From Deltaproteobacteria bacterium (lineage in GTDB: Bacteria; Desulfobacterota; Desulfobacteria; Desulfobacterales; UBA11574): 30,162 bases of DNA. The stretch's first letter is position 1, and each line of letters opens with the position of its first letter. Of this stretch, positions 24,946-30,162 are shown piece after piece. The stretch lies in NCBI GenBank assembly GCA_019313505.1, contig JAFDBA010000013.1, forward strand, positions 1-30,162, in the 5' to 3' direction. Position numbers and translations under genes: made by a program. Under the pieces are notes generated by a model that saw only the letters and a program-made list of their open reading frames with translations, ran no database searches and was not told where the DNA came from.

Positions 24946-24973
24946 ATAGACAATGATTATTCTGAAATGTTCC
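24946..24973 (-). promoter_or_regulatory. Candidate autoregulated ECF promoter
   Basis: On the minus strand: GGAAC (24973-24969), 17 nt, GTCTAT (24951-24946), then the ATG at 24941. The GGAAC -35 and GTC-type -10 with 16-17 nt spacing are typical of promoters read by RpoE-like ECF factors. The promoter would produce a leaderless sigma mRNA. Confidence 0.6.
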
Positions 24974-25172
24974 ATTGATTAAATATTTTCTAAAGAATAA
25001 TTTCTTTTATTACTTCAAGCAACCCATAATCTTTGAAATCGGACAAGTTTATTTCAGATTATATAAAAAATCGGTAAGAATCTTTACCACTCCACAAAAA
25101 AATGGAAGCTTACGAATGTACCACTTGACGTTTCCTTTGTGCTAATGAAGATGAGACACCTACCCCTTGGTA

Positions 25173-25192
25173 TATATTGTAAATACAATATA
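25173..25192. promoter_or_regulatory. Perfect palindrome, likely operator of the broken antitoxin gene
   Basis: TATATTGT-AAAT-ACAATATA is a perfect 8+8 palindrome. It lies 21 nt before the start of the ribbon-helix-helix gene and ends 8 bp before its ribosome binding site. Ribbon-helix-helix antitoxins commonly bind such sites to repress themselves. Confidence 0.55.
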
Positions 25193-25213
25193 AAAATTAC
25201 AAGGAGGCAAAAC

Positions 25214-25358
25214 GTGTCTACTCAAATGATTGTTCCCATTGAGCCGGACCTTAAAAATAAGGTGAATTGCTTTGCAAAGGTCGAAGGCAAAACTACCAGT
25301 GGTTGTTCGGGAGTTACTTGAGGATTATGTCCGCTGTCGTGATATAGGCCCTAAATAG
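25214..25358 (+). pseudogene. Frameshifted ribbon-helix-helix antitoxin
   Basis: A GTG start with a perfect AAGGAGG 6 nt upstream (25201-25207) opens VSTQMIVPIEPDLKNKVN, a typical strand-helix start of an RHH antitoxin. After KTTS the first frame soon stops (25319-25321). The helix 2 sequence VVRELLEDYVRCRDIG continues in the next frame to a stop at 25358. A small indel near 25300 therefore broke it. The toxin partner, usually directly downstream, is not visible. Confidence 0.75.
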
Positions 25359-25538
25359 CGAACGAGGCAGAGTAAATGGGAAGAATGGTCAACGGGACAA
25401 TCCCGAAGGGCACAAATCTTAAAAATTTCTTTTATTTTAATACTCAGCAATATGATGTACCACAAAACATAAACTCTATATGCTAACAGTATAATATAAT
25501 TATATTTATTTAAACCTTTTAAAATTTGTGTGCAGTTT

Positions 25539-25847
25539 TTAGGTTTTATATTGTTTAAGTATTATCGACTTAAATTCTTCTGTATCTTTGATATCGTCTT
25601 GTAGATATTTATAAACGTAACTGTCATCTATTTCTCCGTATAGATGGACTATCCGATTCCTAAACTTTGCCATCCGGCGTAATTTATCTCCAAGCTCAGA
25701 GGAAATGATACCCTCTTCTTGAATAACCATGAACGAATCTGCATAATCTCTTGGTGCTCGAAACTTTTCAGATGCGATGATATGATTAGCCACATCCAGG
25801 CAGCACTCAATGCTAACCTGAAGATAATACTTTGCACTCCCTCCTTC
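25539..25847 (-). pseudogene. HepT-like toxin remnant
   Basis: The open frame reads YYLQVSIECCLDVANHIIAS, then RRMAKFRNRIVHLY, which contains the intact R-x4-H-x-Y HEPN RNase motif, and a normal C-terminus. Upstream of 25848 the frame meets a stop, while a short related stretch (KIVEKEG) lies in another frame, so the N-terminal third is frameshifted and lost. No MntA partner is present. A GTG at 25793 opens an 84-residue frame, but this lacks the first helices. The fragment differs from the intact hepT at 11335. Confidence 0.75.
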
Positions 25848-25979
25848 TCAACAATTTTTGACCTTTTTAAAATTAATGAAGATTTTCATCACTATTTAGA
25901 CGCTTTAACAGACGCTTTAAAAGGCGTTACCCCATTTCAGGGGTGCGAAACTTGAGTTAATAATAAGTACTATGAATGA

Positions 25980-26279
25980 TTATTTAAATCGTCTTTTTAA
26001 GATCTGGTAGAAACTTTCCCTTTTTGCTATCATCAACATTTTTATAATATGCTCATTCTCATTTATACTATATGCAATTCGGTACTGAACCCTTCCAATG
26101 CTAAAATGATATGATCGAATTCCTGCTAAAGAGCCGGTTAACATTTCGCCTTCGAATGGCTTTAATAATAGCTTGGGTATCCATTTTTCCTTAATATCAT
26201 TCCTGACGTTTTTGTCGAGTTTCTTCAAATCTTTTTTTACTGCGGGATGGTATAAATCTTTATACATCAAATACTTCAT
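25980..26279 (-). CDS. RelE/ParE-family toxin
   Basis: A 99-residue basic protein with the ParE/RelE fold: the HPAVKKDLKKLDKN helix, then GSLAGIRSYHFSIGRVQYRIAYSIN (central strands with the conserved Arg/Tyr), and a Lys/Arg-rich tail (IAKRESFYQILKRRF). RelE-type members cleave mRNA on the ribosome; ParE-type members poison gyrase. The sequence does not decide between them. Two starts are possible: ATG 26279 or ATG 26267. The latter overlaps the antitoxin's last codons in the usual coupled fashion. Confidence 0.85.
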   Translation of the reverse strand: MKYLMYKDLYHPAVKKDLKKLDKNVRNDIKEKWIPKLLLKPFEGEMLTGSLAGIRSYHFSIGRVQYRIAYSINENEHIIKMLMIAKRESFYQILKRRFK

Positions 26280-26448
26280 CCCTGGAAATTAATCGAATAT
26301 CTTCGGATTCTATTTCTTTTTTGCGCCTTAATAACTCACGACCATCATCATTGAGTAAAAGACATAAAGTCTCCAATTCCTTAATTTCCATATTATTAAT
26401 CATGCCGGCAATTTTATCTACAGGGATATTTATATTCAATTGTGCCAT
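26260..26448 (-). CDS. Antitoxin of the RelE-type pair
   Basis: A 62-residue acidic, helical protein (VDKIAGMINNMEIKELETLCLLLNDDGRELLRRKKEIES). It precedes and overlaps the toxin gene by up to 20 bp, the normal order for such pairs. GGAG lies 8 nt before the ATG. On its own it has no strong motif; the call rests on size and context. Upstream on the minus strand, TTGACA (26529-26524) with a 17-nt spacer to TAAACT is a possible promoter. Confidence 0.75.
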   Translation of the reverse strand: MAQLNINIPVDKIAGMINNMEIKELETLCLLLNDDGRELLRRKKEIESEDIRLISRDEVFDV

Positions 26449-26732
26449 ATTATACTCTCCATATACTATGTTATGTGTCGCTTAATATTTTTTAAATTAT
26501 AGTTTAAACTTTTTAGTTGTTGGTGTCAAGTCAGTCAATTATGTTATCCGTTGGTTCAGAACGTGCATAACTTAAAGGTGGTCCTGGGGAGGTTAATATC
26601 GAAAATTGAAAATATTATAGCTTTTAAAAAATTGCAATGCATAGGAGGTTCAGGGTTGAATTGTTAAATCGTCATTGGGGATAGTGAAGGGATACTCGGT
26701 GTTGAAGAGCGGTGCGGAGCGGCTGCGTTGTA
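26449..26732. other. Gene-free region between the RelE pair and the LuxR remnant
   Basis: It holds the leader of the antitoxin (AT-rich, 26449-26530). Beyond that I see no coding content, a run of purine-rich sequence and no clear repeat. Confidence 0.5.
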
Positions 26733-26753
26733 TAAAATCGCCTTGCGATTTTA
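26733..26753. terminator. Symmetrical hairpin, possible terminator of the LuxR remnant
   Basis: TAAAATCGC (26733-26741) and GCGATTTTA (26745-26753) form a perfect 9-bp stem around CTT. It lies 9 bp past the stop of the minus-strand LuxR fragment; in that direction the stem ends in TTTTATA. It could act in either direction. Confidence 0.5.
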
Positions 26754-26761
26754 TTCTGGCG

Positions 26762-26944
26762 CTACAAATTGCCGGCGGCCCAGAGGGCTGCCTGGACTCG
26801 ATTGGGAACGTTGATTTTTTTAAAGATGTTGTACAGATGGTTTTTCACCGTATGAGGACTGATACAAAGTTTGTCAGAAATATCATCATTGGTAGCCCCC
26901 ACCGCAACCAGGGCAAGTATTTGACTAGGATGCAAGCTATTTCT
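26762..26944 (-). pseudogene. LuxR-type HTH DNA-binding domain remnant
   Basis: The minus strand encodes about 60 residues ending in a well-preserved LuxR/NarL C-terminal HTH: ALVAVGATNDDISDKL, then ISPHTVKNHLYNIFKKINVPNRVQAALWA, stopping at TAG (26762-26764). The conserved HTVKNHL recognition helix and the N-R-x-x-A motif are present. The frame is blocked by TGA at 26945-26947, with no start codon or receiver/sensor domain in front. It is the tail of a lost regulator. Confidence 0.75.
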
Positions 26945-27053
26945 TCAAGAAACAACGTCTAAAAATGCTTGATATTTTCGTTAAATCTGCAATAAATATA
27001 ACTCGGTGAGAGCAGCCATGACAACCACCATGGAAAAGACAGGGAATAGAACA

Positions 27054-27599
27054 ATGAAAAATAAGATTAATTTGCTTGTTTGTTTAGCCGTTTTTTTTAC
27101 CATCATTTTTTCAACCTTATCCTTTGCAGGGACAAAAGGAGGAACAATGGAATTAATAAGCTCGGCGTTTAATGAAGGCGGGATGATCCCGGGCAAGTAT
27201 ACCTGTGACGGGGCGGATGTGTCTCCACCGCTGAACTGGGGAGCACTCCCTGTCGGCACTAAGAGTCTTGCCCTTATCTGTGATGATCCGGATGCTCCGG
27301 TGGGCACATGGGTTCACTGGGTATATTATGATATTCCGATAGGGACAAAAGGCCTGCCGGAGGAAGTGGCAACCGATGAGCACCCGGAAGAGGGCGGCAC
27401 ACAGGGGCTCAATGATTTTCGTAAGATAGGCTATGGTGGTCCCTGTCCACCTGGTGGCACTCACAGGTATTATTTTAAATTATACGCCCTTGATATAACT
27501 CTGAATTTATCTTCCGGAGCCACAAAAAAACAACTTTTAAAAGCAATGGAAAATCACATAATTGACCAGACACAGCTTATGGGTAAATACAGGCGCTGA
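27054..27599 (+). CDS. Secreted PEBP family (YbhB/YbcL-like) protein
   Basis: A 181-residue protein with a signal peptide (NLLVCLAVFFTIIFSTLSFA, residues 5-24). The mature part is a phosphatidylethanolamine-binding fold: ELISSAFNEGGMIPGKYTCDG, then SPPLNW, DDPDAPVGTWVHWVYYDIP, and GGPCPPGGTHRYYFKLYALD, all signature stretches of the bacterial PEBP family. The anion-binding residues D-P-D-x-P and G-x-HRY are intact. The biochemical role in bacteria is not settled. I chose ATG 27054 because it directly precedes the signal peptide; earlier ATGs at 27018 and 27030 would add a non-signal extension. Confidence 0.9.
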   Translation: MKNKINLLVCLAVFFTIIFSTLSFAGTKGGTMELISSAFNEGGMIPGKYTCDGADVSPPLNWGALPVGTKSLALICDDPDAPVGTWVHWVYYDIPIGTKGLPEEVATDEHPEEGGTQGLNDFRKIGYGGPCPPGGTHRYYFKLYALDITLNLSSGATKKQLLKAMENHIIDQTQLMGKYRR

Positions 27600-27645
27600 G
27601 CACTAAACGGTTGCATAAAAATAGAATATCGGTTAACTAAACAAT

Positions 27646-27787
27646 GTTCAGGGTTCAAAGGTTCAGGGTTCGGAGGCTCTGGGTTCGGTGTTCGGGCTTA
27701 AATCTATTGTGCAAACTTCCTTCAACCTTGAACCGGGAATCTTCGAACCTTGAAACCTGAACTCAGGACCCTGAACCCAGAACCCTT
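27646..27787. repeat. Inverted repeat of GGTTCAGG-type units
   Basis: A left arm beginning TTCAGGGTTCAAAGGTTCAG (from 27648) and a right arm ending CCCTGAACCCAGAACCCTT (to 27787) mirror each other imperfectly. The middle contains further GAACCTTGAA-type units. It resembles the repeat at 23064-23122. It lies between the PEBP and MlaC-like genes. Confidence 0.7.
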
Positions 27788-27811
27788 TACAAAAGATCAA
27801 AGGAATGGATT

Positions 27812-28393
27812 ATGAAAAGCTTTTTGTATTCTGTTTTTATTTTGCTGGTAATGACCCAAACCGTGGGTGCAGATGACAAAGATGTCACAAAAAAATTATT
27901 AGAAAGCAAGATTGAGGCAGCAATTGCTGTTTTACAGAAGAACGATCTTGATCAGGAGGGAAAGAACAAACAAATCATCGAAATTGTAACGCCATTGTTT
28001 GATTTTCCACTAATGGCCAAACTCTCTCTGGGAAGAAAGTACTGGCCCGGCGTGGTCAATGAAAAGCGACAGAGATTCACCGAGCTTTTTACCAAACGCT
28101 TGAAGGAGTCGTATCTTGACGATCTGACTCTTTATACCGATGAAAAGGTCGTTTTTAAAACGCCTGTTCAGGTTAAAAGAAAAATTAAGATTCCGACCGA
28201 ACTTGTTTCGAAAGATAACAAGATATCGATGCTGTACAAGTTCCATAAATCAAAGCACAGCTGGTTGATTTATGATATAGAGGTCCAGGGTGTAAGCATT
28301 ATTTCTACCTACCGATCTCAGTTTGACCAGGTCCTTAGTAAAGGCACTATTGACGAACTTCTGCTGAAACTGGAAAACCCGGAGAATAAGTAA
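27812..28393 (+). CDS. MlaC/Ttg2D-like periplasmic lipid-binding protein (HpnM-like)
   Basis: A 193-residue exported protein with a signal peptide (SFLYSVFILLVMTQTVGA, about 3-20). The body follows the MlaC/Ttg2 pattern: PLFDFPLMAKLSLGRKYWPG, then RQRFTELFTKRLKESYLDDL, VQVKRKIKIPTELVSKDNKISMLYKFHKSKHSWLIYDIEVQGVS. MlaC proteins ferry phospholipids across the periplasm, and HpnM-type members work with an HpnN-type RND exporter. AAAGGA (27798-27803) precedes the ATG. An RND exporter gene follows 80 bp later on the same strand, matching the hpnM-hpnN type pairing. The substrate is not shown by the sequence. Confidence 0.9.
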   Translation: MKSFLYSVFILLVMTQTVGADDKDVTKKLLESKIEAAIAVLQKNDLDQEGKNKQIIEIVTPLFDFPLMAKLSLGRKYWPGVVNEKRQRFTELFTKRLKESYLDDLTLYTDEKVVFKTPVQVKRKIKIPTELVSKDNKISMLYKFHKSKHSWLIYDIEVQGVSIISTYRSQFDQVLSKGTIDELLLKLENPENK

Positions 28394-28472
28394 AGAATCC
28401 CGGCCCAAAGGACCAGGTTTTTCAGGGCAAATTAAACGTCTCGAAAATTCTATCTTCCTGTAAGCAATCAAT

Positions 28473-30162
28473 ATGACAAAACTTCACTCTCTGACCATCC
28501 GTTTTTTTGATAAAGTCATATTAAAGCGGCCCGGATTAGTCATTATCTGCATTCTGGCGGTGGTTTCTTTCCTTGGTTATAAGGCAAAGGACTTCAAGCT
28601 TGACGCGTCAGCGGAAACGCTGGTTCTCGAAAATGACAAAGACCTGCGCTATTCGCGGCTTATCGCTTCACGATATGGTGTGCAGGATTATTTAGTAATG
28701 ACCTATGCCCCCCAAGGCTATTTGTTTTCAGACAAGGTACTGTCAAACCTGGCCCGGCTGCGGGATGAATTAAAGGGGCTTAAAAGAGTGTCATCGGTGG
28801 TTTCAGTACTCGATGTTCCTTTGCTGGAAAGCCCGCCTGTGCCGATTAAAGAACTGGCCGCTAATATCCAGACACTTGAATCTAAGACTGTTGACAAAAA
28901 ATTAGCAAAAATCGAGTTTAAAAACAGTCCTCTTTACCAAAACCTTTTAGTCAGCCCGGATCTTAAAATCACCGCACTTCTTATCTACTTTCCGATTGAT
29001 GATACTTACCGGGACTTACTTGCCCGTCGCAATACTTTTCAGGAAAAACAGGCTGCCGGTTCCCTTACTGCTGCGGAAGTTGCTGAATTCAAAAAAGTGA
29101 CCGAACAATTCAGAAAGCACCGGGATAAGATGAAAAAGACCCGGCATCAAGATATTGCTGAAATTCGTGGGATCATGGACAACTTTCGCCAGGATGCCCA
29201 ACTCTTCCTCGGAGGCGTAAGTATGATCGCGGATGATTTGATCAGCTTTATCAAAAACGACCTCAAAGTATTCGGCCTTGGGGTACTGTTTTTTCTAATT
29301 CTCACTTTAGGTATTATTTTCAGAAAGATACGCTGGATTTTTTTGCCGGTGCTCTGCTGCGCTTTTTCCGCAATATCCATGATGGGACTTCTGGGACTGT
29401 TTGACTGGGAGGTCACGGTTATATCTTCTAATTTTATTTCATTACAACTCATCATTACCATGGCCATAACGATCCACCTGATTGTGCGATTCCGCGAACT
29501 CAGTTTGAAAAATCCCGAGGCCGGGCAAAGGGAACTTATCCTCGATACGGTCCGTTTGATGATGAAACCGTGCCTTTATGCCGCCCTGACAACAATCGCC
29601 GGATTCGGTTCGCTGTTGCTTTGTGATATTTTGCCGGTTATAACATTTGGCTGGATGATGAGCGCCGGGATTTCGGTATCCCTGGTAATGACATTCCTCC
29701 TGTTTCCATCCGTGTTGATGCTGATGAGGAAAAAATCTCTGCGTTCCGGAAAAAAATCTCGGTTTTCACTAACATCATTTTTAGCCTGGTTAACCCAGGC
29801 ACATGGCACATTTATACTCATAATAAGCTGTATCGCCTTTTTAATCAGCGCAGTTGGAATATCAAAGCTCACGGTTGAAAACAGTTTTATCGATTATTTT
29901 AAACATACAACCGAGATCTATCAGGGTATGAAAGTTATTGATCAGAATCTGGGCGGCACCACGCCAATGGATGTGATTGTTGATTTTGAAAAGGTTGAAG
30001 CATCAGCACCTGCCGCGGCATCTGAGACTACAACGGAAGATGGTGATCAATTTGACGAGTTTGATGAATTTGATGAAGCGGAAAGCAAAAATAAATATTG
30101 GTTTACTTCCGACAAAATGGCCCGGGTTGTCACCGTACATAATTATCTTGACAGCCTGCCTG
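28473..30162 (+). CDS. RND/MMPL-family lipid exporter, 5' part (runs off window)
   Basis: The open frame from ATG 28473 continues past the window end; 563 residues are seen. The first membrane helix is residues 20-38 (PGLVIICILAVVSFLGY), followed by a periplasmic domain to about 262. A cluster of helices lies at about 263-290, 292-312, 315-345 and 375-425 (VFGLGVLFFLILTLGIIF, then ITMAITIHLIV, AALTTIAGFGSLLLCD), the MMPL/SSD core with the usual Gly-rich kinks. Another helix at about 448-466 opens the second half. An Asp/Glu-rich stretch (DQFDEFDEFDEAE) lies in the second loop. The MlaC-like gene directly upstream suggests transfer of hopanoid or other lipid to the outer membrane. No clear ribosome binding site precedes the ATG. 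Confidence 0.85.
   Translation, partial: MTKLHSLTIRFFDKVILKRPGLVIICILAVVSFLGYKAKDFKLDASAETLVLENDKDLRYSRLIASRYGVQDYLVMTYAPQGYLFSDKVLSNLARLRDELKGLKRVSSVVSVLDVPLLESPPVPIKELAANIQTLESKTVDKKLAKIEFKNSPLYQNLLVSPDLKITALLIYFPIDDTYRDLLARRNTFQEKQAAGSLTAAEVAEFKKVTEQFRKHRDKMKKTRHQDIAEIRGIMDNFRQDAQLFLGGVSMIADDLISFIKNDLKVFGLGVLFFLILTLGIIFRKIRWIFLPVLCCAFSAISMMGLLGLFDWEVTVISSNFISLQLIITMAITIHLIVRFRELSLKNPEAGQRELILDTVRLMMKPCLYAALTTIAGFGSLLLCDILPVITFGWMMSAGISVSLVMTFLLFPSVLMLMRKKSLRSGKKSRFSLTSFLAWLTQAHGTFILIISCIAFLISAVGISKLTVENSFIDYFKHTTEIYQGMKVIDQNLGGTTPMDVIVDFEKVEASAPAAASETTTEDGDQFDEFDEFDEAESKNKYWFTSDKMARVVTVHNYLDSLP

Noticed and set aside
25930..25944. CCCC-ATTTCA-GGGG hairpin, similar to the core of some CRISPR repeats
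   Set aside because: It is present once only, with no spacer-repeat pattern and no cas genes nearby.
25719..25955. A 78-codon plus-strand ORF over the HepT remnant
   Set aside because: Its first part is antisense to HepT sequence that contains the HEPN region; the second part has no recognisable domain and no good start.
26675..26962. A 95-codon plus-strand ORF starting MGIVKGYSVLKSG
   Set aside because: It overlaps a clear LuxR HTH sequence on the opposite strand, which explains the region; the plus frame reads as a shadow.

Overview
The window looks like chromosomal DNA from an anaerobic, probably sulfate-reducing Desulfobacterota bacterium (Desulfobacterales-like). The reasons are a Qmo/Hdr-type flavin and iron-sulfur electron-transfer operon with a probable selenocysteine codon, a c-di-GMP (GEMM-I) riboswitch, a multi-domain FapA protein, an MlaC plus RND lipid-transport pair, and several dispersed intergenic repeats with inverted ends. 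The lineage is an inference from gene content; no rRNA is present.

Layout. 71-4248 (+) is a three-gene redox operon: a QmoA/HdrA-like flavoprotein, a QmoB-like HdrA-ferredoxin-MvhD protein, and an HdrC-HdrB (HdrD/DsrK-like) protein whose frame is interrupted by TGA at 3655-3657. The TGA falls where the family has Cys (E-C-G-H) and is followed by a good bacterial SECIS-like hairpin, so I annotate one 440-residue selenoprotein. A strong terminator closes the operon. 4455-7238 (-) holds a VanZ-like membrane protein, a small Cys-rich protein and thrS. 7308-7453 is a MITE-like element, followed by rnd (RNase D).

8690-12193 is an accessory patch: an AAA_14/DUF4143 ATPase with a leaderless-type promoter, the frameshifted remains of a large gene, and an intact MntA/HepT toxin-antitoxin pair that appears to cut off the end of that remnant. 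Short tandem repeats fill 12371-12518. 12598-18441 is a signalling region: an excisionase-type HTH fused to a receiver domain, a triple-repeat FapA with a CBS-domain partner, a PAS histidine kinase-receiver hybrid, and a truncated response regulator. 18672-20446 is a c-di-GMP riboswitch unit. The aptamer is followed by a long hairpin that buries the ribosome binding site of a secreted Fn3/PKD-type protein, and then a terminator.

20476-24973 (-) is an ECF sigma factor, its zinc-finger anti-sigma factor and a secreted VIT-vWA protein, with an ECF-type promoter in front of the sigma gene. The C-terminal AgmX/TonB-like domain of the vWA protein lies in another frame, so the gene is probably frameshifted. 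25173-26944 is a toxin-antitoxin and regulator graveyard: a broken ribbon-helix-helix antitoxin that keeps its palindromic operator, a broken HepT, an intact RelE-type pair, and a LuxR HTH remnant. 27054-30162 (+) carries a secreted PEBP protein, an MlaC/HpnM-like protein and the first part of an RND/MMPL lipid exporter that runs off the window.

The main points for follow-up are the probable Sec-containing HdrD-like subunit, the riboswitch with an RBS-sequestering hairpin, the repeated leaderless promoters, and the repeat families built from 7-bp-spaced units.
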